Shown: positions 1 to 7,139, counted from the stretch's first letter. The stretch: DNA of 8,776 nt from Myxococcales bacterium (GCA_030622585.1 JAUXFZ010000071.1:1-8776), one strand, 5' to 3'. Numbers and translations are program-made. The notes: a model not told the origin generated them from the sequence alone.

Positions 1-626
1 GCCTGCCCGCACCCGATTGGTTCGTCTGCGATGTCGGGACGAGTGTGTATCGCCGGAAAAATGGAGACTTCGAGCGGGACGGCGAGTATCGCCGGGCGAT
101 GAGAGCGGCGTTCGGGGGCCTGGTCGGCGACGATATCCGCGTTGCCATCGGATCGGTGGCGGGGATGGAGCTGCAGGAAGAGGACAAGCAGGCGGAGTTC
201 AAGGTGAGCTATTACACCCGAGGTCAGCCGGAGCCGTTTGTAGAAATCGTGCAATCGCGACTCGGCATGGCGTGCGCGAACCTGAACCTCGTGGCGAGCT
301 ACGATCCCGTTGCCAAGCGAGGGCTCCTCGACGTGCTGCCCGCGAACATCGCGAAGGACTACGCGATTCGATATCTGCACGGACAATCCGGTGTCGACGA
401 GCAGCACCTCGTGTACGCGGGCGACTCCGGGAACGACCGCGCGGCGATCTTGGCCGGGTATCGGGCCATCGTGGTGGGCAACGCAGACGAGGCGCTCAAA
501 AAGGACTTGGCTGCCGAGTCGGCCGCCCGGGGCCTTGCGAACCGGATTTACTTCGCGGGGCAGCCGTACGCACGTGGAGTGCTGGAGGGTCTCAGGCACT
601 TTGGAATACTCGCGTGTCGAATCTGA
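1..626 (+). CDS. Sucrose-6-phosphate phosphatase-like HAD-IIB hydrolase, 3' part only
   Basis: The 5' end is cut by the window edge. The first whole codon is at 3 and the stop is TGA 624-626, leaving 207 residues. The visible start, PDWFVCDVGTSVY, matches the region after the first catalytic motif of sucrose-phosphate phosphatases. GDSGND (420-437) is HAD motif IV, which binds Mg2+. A Lys in NIAKDYAIRYL (about 345-377) fits the motif III lysine, though the family usually has KG where this has KD. The end, GVLEGLRHFGI, is typical of bacterial members. Known relatives remove phosphate from sucrose-6F-phosphate or mannosylfructose-phosphate, making compatible solutes in the cytoplasm. The nucleophile DxD motif lies outside the window, so activity cannot be judged. 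It could be a stand-alone phosphatase or the C-terminal half of a synthase-phosphatase fusion. The family is clear; the substrate is not. Confidence 0.8.
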   Translation, partial: LPAPDWFVCDVGTSVYRRKNGDFERDGEYRRAMRAAFGGLVGDDIRVAIGSVAGMELQEEDKQAEFKVSYYTRGQPEPFVEIVQSRLGMACANLNLVASYDPVAKRGLLDVLPANIAKDYAIRYLHGQSGVDEQHLVYAGDSGNDRAAILAGYRAIVVGNADEALKKDLAAESAARGLANRIYFAGQPYARGVLEGLRHFGILACRI

Positions 627-628
627 TG

Positions 629-670
629 AAGAATTACGTATGAAACGGTAAGAATTACGTATTGTGCCGT
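629..670. repeat. Two-copy direct repeat, 21-bp period, just after the phosphatase gene
   Basis: AAGAATTACGTAT occurs at 629-641 and again, identically, at 650-662. The start-to-start distance is 21 bp, about two DNA helical turns. The eight bases after each copy match weakly, so the two 21-bp units agree at roughly 16 positions. Each copy contains the palindrome TACGTA. The block is markedly AT-richer than its surroundings. It begins 3 bp after the phosphatase stop and lies about 85 bp before the next gene. It may be a two-site operator for the 756 gene or a chance local duplication. Confidence 0.6.
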
Positions 671-743
671 TCACCGCGGATGCCCACTTTGAGGGTGCGG
701 GCCCAGCCCCGATCGACGGTCGCTTGGCTGGAAGCCCGGGACC

Positions 744-750
744 AGGAGGT
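744..750 (+). promoter_or_regulatory. Strong Shine-Dalgarno site for the 756 gene
   Basis: AGGAGGT ends five bases before the ATG at 756. It is the best ribosome-binding site in the window and fixes the start of the small secreted protein over other possible in-frame starts. Confidence 0.85.
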
Positions 751-755
751 GCGTC

Positions 756-1199
756 ATGCGGTATTCACGACATTTGGTTTCGCTGAGGACATTCGGCTTG
801 GCCTTTGCGGTCGTGCTGACCCCAGCGTTGATGCAAGTAGAGGCGCAGTGTGAGACCTACGTTCCGGAACTGGAGGCCCTTGAGTTCGTGGTAGAGGGCG
901 AGGACCTCCTCGATGGAAAGTTCGCTCCCGAGCACCGTGTCTACGAGGTGGAGATGCCTGCCGGCGTCGAGACCGCAACCCTTCGGGCAACGACCCCGAG
1001 CGACGACGCGCAGGTGATGTGCAACACGAGCACCGACTGCCCGCCGCCCGCTAACCACGGGAATCTTCCCGACGGGGGAGGGGAAATGGAGCTTCATGAT
1101 TTCCCTCCCGGCCACAGCATGCTGAGAGTCTGGATCGTCGATGACGGCGCACTCGGCCTCTACAGCATCCACGTCATGGCGCCCGCCATCTGTGAATGA
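756..1199 (+). CDS. Small secreted protein with a cadherin-like beta-sandwich domain
   Basis: This 147-residue protein has a Sec signal peptide. Basic residues (R2, R5, R11) precede a hydrophobic stretch of about 13-26, and cleavage is likely after V28-E29-A30. There is no proper lipobox before C32, so I read it as soluble. Residues about 40-142 follow the pattern of the cadherin-like beta-sandwich family (PF12733): an ALEF strand, FAPEHRVYEVEMPAG (56-70), an alternating ATLRATT strand, and a final GLYSIHV strand (134-140). Four cysteines remain after cleavage (C32, C89, C95, C146), enough for two disulfides. C89 and C95 bracket a short insertion rich in Pro and Asn. The domain usually mediates adhesion or acts as a structural module in larger surface proteins; here it stands alone. 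It is probably a single-gene unit with a strong Shine-Dalgarno site. The fold call is from pattern recognition, and the function is unknown. Confidence 0.75.
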   Translation: MRYSRHLVSLRTFGLAFAVVLTPALMQVEAQCETYVPELEALEFVVEGEDLLDGKFAPEHRVYEVEMPAGVETATLRATTPSDDAQVMCNTSTDCPPPANHGNLPDGGGEMELHDFPPGHSMLRVWIVDDGALGLYSIHVMAPAICE

Positions 1200-1226
1200 G
1201 CGGCGCTCCCTGACGCGCAGAGACGG

Positions 1227-1252
1227 CCCGATCGCGACTCGCAGCGGTCGGG
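1227..1252 (+). terminator. Candidate terminator hairpin after the secreted-protein gene
   Basis: CCCGATCGC (1227-1235) can pair with GCGGTCGGG (1244-1252) as a 9-bp stem with one T-G wobble and an 8-base loop. The downstream sequence TTGTCGCGTTCTT is only moderately T-rich, so Rho-independent termination is plausible but not certain. It sits 27 bp after the stop of the 756 gene, in the gap between two convergent genes, where a terminator is expected. Confidence 0.4.
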
Positions 1253-1254
1253 TT

Positions 1255-1274
1255 GTCGCGTTCTTGGACGCGAC
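1255..1274 (-). terminator. Second hairpin in the convergent gap, downstream of polA
   Basis: GTCGCG (1255-1260) pairs with CGCGAC (1269-1274) as a perfect 6-bp stem with an 8-base loop. It begins 18 bp beyond the polA stop codon on the minus strand. No U-run follows in that direction, so it may be a weak or Rho-assisted terminator, or only part of the structure of the 92-bp convergent gap. Confidence 0.25.
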
Positions 1275-1291
1275 CCCAGGGTTCGAAGGGC

Positions 1292-3997
1292 CTAGTGCGC
1301 CGCGCCCCAGTTCGGCCCCCATCCCACGTCCACGGGCAACGGCACGGACAGGGGCACCGCGTTTTGCATATGGTCCACCACTAGCTTTTCGAGAGCTTCT
1401 TGTTCATCGGCTGGTGACTCGAACACGAGCTCGTCGTGCACCGTCAGTACCATGCGGCTTTGCAGCTGCTTCTTTTCGATGTCGTGCTGGATGCGAACCA
1501 TCGCGACCTTCATGATGTCCGCTGCCGTACCTTGAATCGGAGTGTTGCGGGCGATTCGTTCGGCGGCGGATCGAAGGTTGTGATTGGTGCTACGAATGTC
1601 TGCGAGCGATCGGCGGCGGCCCAAGAGTGTTGTGACCAGTCCATTGGCGCTGGCTTGCTCGACCACCTCATCGAGGAACGATTTGACCCCGGCGTAGCGC
1701 TCGAAGAAGGCATCGATGTAGCGTTGGGCTTCCTTGCGCTCGATTTTGAGATTGCGTGCGAGCGCGAACTGGGTCTGGCCGTAGATCACGGCGAAGTTCA
1801 CCGTCTTGGCCTGGCCGCGCATGCTCTTGGTGACCTCCTCGGGTTGGACCCCGAACAGCGCGCAGGCGGTTTGCACGTGGACGTCGTCTCCGCGAGAGAA
1901 AGCCTCGACCAGCGCTGGGTCCCGGCTGAGGTGCGCGAGCACCCGGAGCTCGATCTGCGAGTAGTCGGCCGCCAGCATCGACCAGCCTTCCTCCGGGACG
2001 AACGCATCGCGCACCCGGCGGCCCATCTCGGTCCGAATCGGAATGTTCTGAAGGTTCGGATCGCTCGACGAGAGCCGCCCAGTGGCGGCGACCAGCTGGT
2101 TGTAGCGGGTGTGGATACGTCCCGTCTCGGGATTCACCTCTCGCGGCAAAGCATCTAAATACGTGCTCTTGAGCTTCGAAAGTGAGCGATATTCGAGGAT
2201 CGCTTGGGGCAGCGGATGCAGCGGCGCGAGCTCTTCGAGAACGCTCTGGTCGGTCGAGCGAGCGGTCTTGGTCTTCTTGAGGACGGGCAGGCCGAGCTCG
2301 TCGAATAGGATGGTTTCGAGCTGTCTGGGCGAGGACACATTGAACTCGCGGCCGGCCAGGTCGGTGCATTGGGCATGGAGTCTTTCGAGCTCTGCCACCG
2401 CCTCCTCCGAGAGCGTTTCGAGCGGCAGCGTATCGACCCGAATGCCGTTGAGCTCCATCGTCCCGAGGACCCCGGCGAGCGGGAGCTCGATGTCGTAGAA
2501 GAGCCGTTCGAACTCCCCTTCGTGCATACGCGGCGTCAGCAGCTCGCTCAGCCGAAACGTAAAGTCGGCACGCTCGTTGGCGTACCCGGCGACGGGGCCC
2601 ACCTCGACTTCGTCCCAGTTCAGGGCCTTCTTGCCCTTGCCTCGGACAGCCTGCTCTTCGGACAGATCGCCGTCCAGCTCCTGCCGCGCCACGTCCTGGA
2701 GGCGATGGGCGTGCCGCGAGGGGTCGAGAAGGTAGCTGGCAATCGATGGGTCGAATTCAACGCCTCGAAGAGTCACTCCCCGTCGTGCCCAGAATACCGT
2801 CTCGCGCTTGGCAAGTGTGAGCTTTGGGATGAGCGAATTCTCGAGCAGCGGTTTCAGGATGGCCTCTGCGTCAGCCCAGCTCAAATGATCGGGCGCACCG
2901 ATATAGCGATGTCCAAGGGGGATGTACGCGGCGACGCCTTCCACCCAGCTCACCGCCACGCCGACGAGCTCCGCGCGGATTGGATCGTCGATGTCCATCA
3001 CGGAATACAGCGCGAAGCTACCGGTTTCTCGAATCGCACCGGCGACCCGCGAGAGGCCGTCGGCGGTTGTGATCGTGTCGTAGTGGCCTTCGACCACGGG
3101 AGCTGACTCGCTCTGCGGCGTGGATGCGAGTTGGGCGAGCAGGCGCGTGAGCTCGAGCTCGCTGAAGATCGCGCGCAGCGCATTGGTGTTCCCACCAGTG
3201 AACGAACGGCTCACGGCGTCCGAATCGATGGCAAGGTCCGTCCGAAGCGTCACGAGCTCCCGGGAAGTCAGCGCACCCTCGCGATGTTCGGTCAGCTTTG
3301 CCCTGAGCCCTTTGCGGGCGATGCTCTCGAGGTTCTCGTAGATGCCGTCGAAGCTCCCAAACTCATCGAGGAGCTTGGCGGCGGTTTTCTGCCCCACCGA
3401 GGGCACACCGGGCACGTTGTCGGAGCTGTCGCCCATCAAGGCGAGCAGGTCGCCTACTTGCGCCGGATCCACCCCGAGCTTTTCGCGGGTCTCCTCGGCG
3501 CCGAACACCTTGTTGCGCATGGTGTCGTACATCACGACGTCTGGCCCGACGAGCTGAAGCAGGTCCTTGTCGGCGCTCACGATCACGACCTGGAGCCCCT
3601 TGTCACGGGCCTGACCCACCAGCGTTGCGATGATGTCATCGGCTTCGAACCCCGGAGCCTCGATCGGCGACATGCCCCATGCCTCGCCCACCTCCCGTAC
3701 ACGAGCCATCTGCTGCTGCAGATCGGGCGGGACCGGCGGACGGTTCGCTTTGTAGGCCTCGAACAGATCCTTGCGGAACGACCTTTCTTTGGAGTCCATA
3801 GCCACGATGACCGTGTGTGGCTCCTGCTCCCGCAATAGCTTGAGCAGCATGCCGCAGACCCCGGCTACGGCGTGGGTCGGCTCCCCTTTGCTATTCGAAA
3901 GCGGGGGAAGCGCGTGATACGCGCGGAACACGTAGGAGCTGATGTCGATCACGTAGATCGTCTCGAGGTCCCCCTTCTTGGGTAGCTTCTGAGCCAT
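1292..3997 (-). CDS. polA: DNA polymerase I with a degenerate 3'-5' exonuclease domain
   Basis: This is a full-length 901-residue DNA polymerase I, which removes RNA primers, fills gaps and acts in repair. Residues 10-290 are the 5' nuclease domain with its metal ligands: D18, D68, E118-x-D120-D121, D143, D145, and GDSSDN (189-194) before a helix-hairpin-helix. Residues about 305-490 align with the 3'-5' exonuclease domain, but the four catalytic acids of E. coli Pol I are replaced: D355 by Y331, E357 by V333, D424 by E399 and D501 by R476. Residues about 500-901 are the polymerase, with motif A DYSQIE (678-683), the O-helix residues R727, K731, F735 and Y739, and motif C VHDE (853-856). It should therefore polymerise and cleave flaps but not proofread, as in Taq polymerase. 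The start is the ATG at 3997, ten residues before the first conserved strand. It is convergent with the 756 gene and divergent from ffh. Confidence 0.97.
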   Translation of the reverse strand: MAQKLPKKGDLETIYVIDISSYVFRAYHALPPLSNSKGEPTHAVAGVCGMLLKLLREQEPHTVIVAMDSKERSFRKDLFEAYKANRPPVPPDLQQQMARVREVGEAWGMSPIEAPGFEADDIIATLVGQARDKGLQVVIVSADKDLLQLVGPDVVMYDTMRNKVFGAEETREKLGVDPAQVGDLLALMGDSSDNVPGVPSVGQKTAAKLLDEFGSFDGIYENLESIARKGLRAKLTEHREGALTSRELVTLRTDLAIDSDAVSRSFTGGNTNALRAIFSELELTRLLAQLASTPQSESAPVVEGHYDTITTADGLSRVAGAIRETGSFALYSVMDIDDPIRAELVGVAVSWVEGVAAYIPLGHRYIGAPDHLSWADAEAILKPLLENSLIPKLTLAKRETVFWARRGVTLRGVEFDPSIASYLLDPSRHAHRLQDVARQELDGDLSEEQAVRGKGKKALNWDEVEVGPVAGYANERADFTFRLSELLTPRMHEGEFERLFYDIELPLAGVLGTMELNGIRVDTLPLETLSEEAVAELERLHAQCTDLAGREFNVSSPRQLETILFDELGLPVLKKTKTARSTDQSVLEELAPLHPLPQAILEYRSLSKLKSTYLDALPREVNPETGRIHTRYNQLVAATGRLSSSDPNLQNIPIRTEMGRRVRDAFVPEEGWSMLAADYSQIELRVLAHLSRDPALVEAFSRGDDVHVQTACALFGVQPEEVTKSMRGQAKTVNFAVIYGQTQFALARNLKIERKEAQRYIDAFFERYAGVKSFLDEVVEQASANGLVTTLLGRRRSLADIRSTNHNLRSAAERIARNTPIQGTAADIMKVAMVRIQHDIEKKQLQSRMVLTVHDELVFESPADEQEALEKLVVDHMQNAVPLSVPLPVDVGWGPNWGAAH

Positions 3998-4005
3998 CCG
4001 TGGGC

Positions 4006-4034
4006 ACCATCCAATGCTCGAAACGGGCGGTCAA
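4006..4034 (-). promoter_or_regulatory. Candidate sigma-70-type promoter for polA
   Basis: On the minus strand TTGACC (4034 to 4029) is one base from the -35 consensus. It is followed after 17 bases by GATGGT (4011 to 4006), a weak -10 match. Transcription would start almost at the polA ATG, giving a leaderless or near-leaderless mRNA. The overlapping GGATGG (4012 to 4007), nine bases before the ATG, could instead be the ribosome-binding site, in which case the promoter lies further upstream. Confidence 0.3.
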
Positions 4035-4110
4035 GGTGCGAAGCCCGGTTGCGTGGCGGCGACGGTGCATGCTACGCGCACGGGCCTCAGGACCCGGATC
4101 CCAACGCCGT
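4035..4110 (+). promoter_or_regulatory. ffh upstream half of the polA/ffh divergent gap
   Basis: This side of the 113-bp divergent gap must hold the ffh promoter if the cluster has its own. The best candidate is TTGCGT (4049-4054), then 17 bases, then CTACGC (4072-4077), a poor -10. No good Shine-Dalgarno site precedes the ffh ATG at 4111; the nearest purine runs are AGGA at 4089-4092 and GGA at 4096-4098. Confidence 0.2.
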
Positions 4111-5694
4111 ATGTTTGAGACGCTCACAAAGGGCTTTCGCAACGCCCGCAATCGCCTCACCGGTGTCACCGAGCTCACCGAAGAGAACATCGATCAGGCG
4201 CTCCGCGACGTGCGCTTGTCGCTGCTCGAAGCCGATGTGGAGTTTGGCGTCACCAAGGCGTTCCTTGCGCAGGTGAAACAAAGGGCTGTCGGTCAGGTCG
4301 TTGACACGGCGGCCAAGTCAAAGCAGCGCAAAGCGAAGATCGGGCCTGCCGAGCAGTTCGTGAAGATCTGCCAGGATGAGCTCGAGTCGATGATGGCGTT
4401 CGAGGGGGAGCCCGTCGAGTTTGGCAAGAGGCCCAAGCTCACCGGAATCATGATGGTCGGTCTTCAGGGATCGGGTAAAACGACCACGGCCGCCAAACTG
4501 GCCCGGCTGCTCGAGATCAACGACGCGCGCAGGCCTCTCTTGGTGGCGGCGGATGTTGCACGCCCCGGCGCCATCGAGCAGCTCGAGGTGCTCGGCGGGC
4601 AGATCAACGTGCCGGTGTTCTCGATTCCCGGCGGTTTGCCGATCGAGATCTGCAAGCGCGGGCTCGCGCACGCCAAGAAGCTCAAGTGCGACACCGTCAT
4701 TTACGACACAGCGGGCCGCCTCGCGATCGACGAGGCGCTCATGAAGGAGCTCGCCGAGATCCGTACCTCGGTTGACCCGCAAAACATCTTCTTGGTCGTC
4801 GACGCCATGATTGGCCAGGACTCGGTCAAGACCGCGAAGTCCTTCAACGAGCTGCTCGGGCTGAGCGGAGTGATCCTCACCAATCTCGACGGTGACGCGC
4901 GCGGCGGTGCCGCAATCTCGATCAAGAACGCCACGGGGACAGCCGTGAAGTTCGTCGGTACCGGCGAGACGCTCGATCGGCTCGAAGAGTTCCGCGCCGA
5001 GGGCATGGCGAGCCGGATCCTCGGCATGGGCGACGTGGTCGGCCTGATGAAGGACTTCGAGGACGTCGTCGACGAGGAAAAGGCCGAGGTCGACGCCAAA
5101 CGGATGCTCCGAGGCCACTTCACCCTCGATGATTTCCTCGAGCAGCTTCAGATGCTTCAGAACATGGGCCCTCTACAGGACCTTCTCGACAAGGTTCCGT
5201 TCTTTGCCGACAGCGTGCCGGACGGTTTCCAAGTCGACGAACGGGAGATCGGTCAGATCAAGGCCATCGTGAGCTCGATGACCCGTCAGGAGCGCGCCAA
5301 GTCCGAGCTGTTCCGAAAGCAACCCAGCCGCCTCACCCGCGTCGCCAAGGGCTCCGGCACGGCGGAGAAGCAGGTCGCGGAGATCCTGAAGCGGTTTGCC
5401 TTCATGAAGCAGATGATGGGCAATATCGGCTCTCAGGCAGGGATGCTTTCGAAGATTCCGGGCATGAAGCAGATGGCGGCCGCCAACCGCCTCCGCGACG
5501 CGGTCAAGGTCGGTGGCCTCGAAGGAAACCCAATGATGGCCAACCTGACCGACTCGTTACTCGAAGCGGCGGTAGCCGAGCACGGCGGCTTGGGCCCGGG
5601 CATCGGTCAGGCGCCTCGCAAGCTCGTCAACAAGAGCAAGCAGAAGTCGAAGCGAAAGATGCAGAAGAAGTCGCGCCGCAAATCGCGACGATGA
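4111..5694 (+). CDS. ffh: Signal recognition particle GTPase Ffh (SRP54)
   Basis: Ffh binds 4.5S RNA and signal sequences of nascent membrane and secreted proteins and delivers ribosomes to FtsY at the inner membrane. From the ATG at 4111 it is 527 residues. MFETLTKGF is the usual Ffh start, so I reject an in-frame extension back to 4000. Residues 1-90 are the N domain. The G domain has G1 GLQGSGKTT (117-125), DTAGR (199-203), a G4 motif TNLD (257-260) with DARGG (262-266), and the closing GTGE (283-286). The M domain (about 330-450) is methionine-rich and contains the RNA-binding SRLTRVAKGSG (406-416). Two features are odd: G4 usually reads TKxD, with Lys where this has N258, and the protein ends in a basic tail (504-527) beyond the usual M domain. 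The TGA stop overlaps the ATG of the next gene, so the downstream genes are probably co-transcribed. Confidence 0.96.
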   Translation: MFETLTKGFRNARNRLTGVTELTEENIDQALRDVRLSLLEADVEFGVTKAFLAQVKQRAVGQVVDTAAKSKQRKAKIGPAEQFVKICQDELESMMAFEGEPVEFGKRPKLTGIMMVGLQGSGKTTTAAKLARLLEINDARRPLLVAADVARPGAIEQLEVLGGQINVPVFSIPGGLPIEICKRGLAHAKKLKCDTVIYDTAGRLAIDEALMKELAEIRTSVDPQNIFLVVDAMIGQDSVKTAKSFNELLGLSGVILTNLDGDARGGAAISIKNATGTAVKFVGTGETLDRLEEFRAEGMASRILGMGDVVGLMKDFEDVVDEEKAEVDAKRMLRGHFTLDDFLEQLQMLQNMGPLQDLLDKVPFFADSVPDGFQVDEREIGQIKAIVSSMTRQERAKSELFRKQPSRLTRVAKGSGTAEKQVAEILKRFAFMKQMMGNIGSQAGMLSKIPGMKQMAAANRLRDAVKVGGLEGNPMMANLTDSLLEAAVAEHGGLGPGIGQAPRKLVNKSKQKSKRKMQKKSRRKSRR

Positions 5695-7136
5695 ACGCGG
5701 GCATCACGAGCTCCGCGCGCCTCGCCATGCTGCTTCTCGTGAGTGGGATCATGGCGTGCAGGAGCGATGTGGAACCGCTGACGCCGGCTCAGCGCGAAGC
5801 GGTCGCAGCGTACGTCTCGAAGGTAGCGCCCTCCCCGCAGCACAGCCTCGACCTCGACTTCGACGGCAAGGTGAGACTCCTCGGGTACGACATCGACCGC
5901 GCGCAATGGCGGCCCGGGGAAACGATGCGGATCACGTGGTACTGGCACGCGCTGGAACGGGTCGGCGACGGCTGGAAGCTCTTCACTCACATCGATGATG
6001 CGGACCATGAGCGCGCGCTCAATCAGGACGGAAACGGCACTCTTCGATGGTTGTATGCTCCCGACCGCTGGAGCCCGGGGACATACATTCGGGACTCCCA
6101 GGCGCTCCATCTGCCCGAGGACTGGCTCGGCACGGCCGCGCGGATTTACGTGGGCTTCGGGCGCCATGGTCAGCGCCTGCGTGCCTCGGGCGGCGTCTCC
6201 GACAACAAGGGTCGCGTGCTCGCCCTGACCGTTCCGACGCCAGCGCTGCCGGATATCGGACGCAAGCATCGCCGTGTTCCAAAGCTCGGGCTCGTTCAGA
6301 CTAAACGGCCGCCGCGACTCGATGGCTCACTCGGGGACCCGGTTTGGATCTTTGCAAACACCACCCAGGTGTTCGTCGAAACAGTCCAGGGCGGAGTCGC
6401 ACCCCTACAGGCGTCGGCGAAGCTTCTGTGGGACGAGCGTTATCTCTACGTGGCCGTCGACGTCAAAGACGGGTTGCTGCGTGCGAGCGACACCGAGCGC
6501 GACGACCATCTTTGGGAGCAGGACTGCGTCGAGCTGATGATCGACCCCACCGGTGATGGAAAGAGCTATTTCGAGATCCAGGTGTCGCCGCGGGGCGTCG
6601 TGTTCGACACGCGGTACGATTCGCCCCGGTTCCCCCCGCCGTTCGGCCACACCGACTGGGACAGCAAGCTCCGCGTCGGCGTCTCGTCCCGCGGCGATAT
6701 CGACGACGATGAGGCGGATGCCGGATACATCGTCGAGATGGCGATCCCGTGGCAGGCGTTCAGTCTGGATGGCAAGCTCGTGTCTCCGCCCGTGATCGGG
6801 GACGAATGGCGCGCGAATTTGTACATCATGGACCTGATCGCGGATCGCCAACAGGCGGCGGCGTGGTCACCTTTGGGAACAGGCGATTTCCATGTGCCGC
6901 GTCGATTCGGTATCCTCGCGTTCGAGGGGCCACCCGAAGAGATGGTGGGGACGAACGAGCCATTGGAGATCTCTGCTGACCGCATGCCAAAGTCGATGGG
7001 ACGCGGCCCCGCGCTCGATCGAGGTGTGAAGGATACGATGATTAGAAAGCGAGTGATCAATCGACAGCACCCCGGTGAGCCGGCGCCTGGGCCCCGGGAC
7101 GCGAAGGCAGGGGACTCACCGGAGGCGCCCCGTTAG
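5691..7136 (+). CDS. Two-domain lipoprotein with a CBM9-like sugar-binding domain
   Basis: This 481-residue protein is predicted to be a lipoprotein: R10, a hydrophobic stretch (11-22), then the lipobox I20-M21-A22-C23. Residue +2 is Arg rather than Asp, which favours outer-membrane sorting. Residues about 58-180 form an Ig-like domain (LLGYD, WRPGETMRITWYW, FTHI, DRWSPGTYIRD) of the type found at the C terminus of some membrane glycosyltransferases. Residues about 202-412 match the CBM9-like/DOMON fold: RLDGSLGDPVW (209-219), YLYVAVDVKD (251-260), WEQDCVELMIDP (275-286), YIVEMAIPW (346-354), and a closing SPLGTGDFHVPRRFG (393-407). The tail (about 430-481) looks disordered. Known relatives bind sugars or are parts of surface enzymes; no catalytic domain is visible. 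The start overlaps the ffh stop as ATGA without a clear Shine-Dalgarno site, suggesting translational coupling. The next gene starts 3 bp after its TAG. The ligand is unknown. Confidence 0.8.
   Translation: MNAGITSSARLAMLLLVSGIMACRSDVEPLTPAQREAVAAYVSKVAPSPQHSLDLDFDGKVRLLGYDIDRAQWRPGETMRITWYWHALERVGDGWKLFTHIDDADHERALNQDGNGTLRWLYAPDRWSPGTYIRDSQALHLPEDWLGTAARIYVGFGRHGQRLRASGGVSDNKGRVLALTVPTPALPDIGRKHRRVPKLGLVQTKRPPRLDGSLGDPVWIFANTTQVFVETVQGGVAPLQASAKLLWDERYLYVAVDVKDGLLRASDTERDDHLWEQDCVELMIDPTGDGKSYFEIQVSPRGVVFDTRYDSPRFPPPFGHTDWDSKLRVGVSSRGDIDDDEADAGYIVEMAIPWQAFSLDGKLVSPPVIGDEWRANLYIMDLIADRQQAAAWSPLGTGDFHVPRRFGILAFEGPPEEMVGTNEPLEISADRMPKSMGRGPALDRGVKDTMIRKRVINRQHPGEPAPGPRDAKAGDSPEAPR
7121..7125 (+). 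promoter_or_regulatory. Shine-Dalgarno site for the HD-domain gene
   Basis: GGAGG lies inside the end of the lipoprotein gene, 14 bases before the ATG at 7140. The spacing is longer than ideal but workable. It supports 7140 as the start over the internal ATG at 7170 and suggests that the two genes are translated from one mRNA. Confidence 0.5.
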
Positions 7137-7139
7137 ACG

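Noticed and set aside
17..643. 208-codon plus-strand frame overlapping the phosphatase
   Set aside because: It is an Arg/Gly-rich shadow frame; the other frame carries clear HAD motifs.
765..1322. 185-codon minus-strand open frame covering the secreted-protein gene and the convergent gap
   Set aside because: It opposes a gene with a strong Shine-Dalgarno site, a signal peptide and a domain pattern, and itself has no recognisable features.
1436..3838. Three long plus-strand open frames opposite polA (1436-2158, 2369-3106, 3131-3838)
   Set aside because: They are antisense to a fully conserved polA, have no recognisable domains, and are the usual result of high GC at third codon positions.
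4000..4110. In-frame upstream extension of ffh by 37 codons
   Set aside because: MFETLTKGF is the conserved Ffh N terminus, and the extension is an arginine-rich stretch that would fill the divergent promoter gap.
4318..5118. 266-codon minus-strand open frame opposite ffh
   Set aside because: Its sequence mirrors the conserved ffh codons and shows no family signature or ribosome-binding site.
5607..6269. 220-codon minus-strand frame across the ffh/lipoprotein junction
   Set aside because: It is antisense to two genes with clear domains and has no signature of its own.
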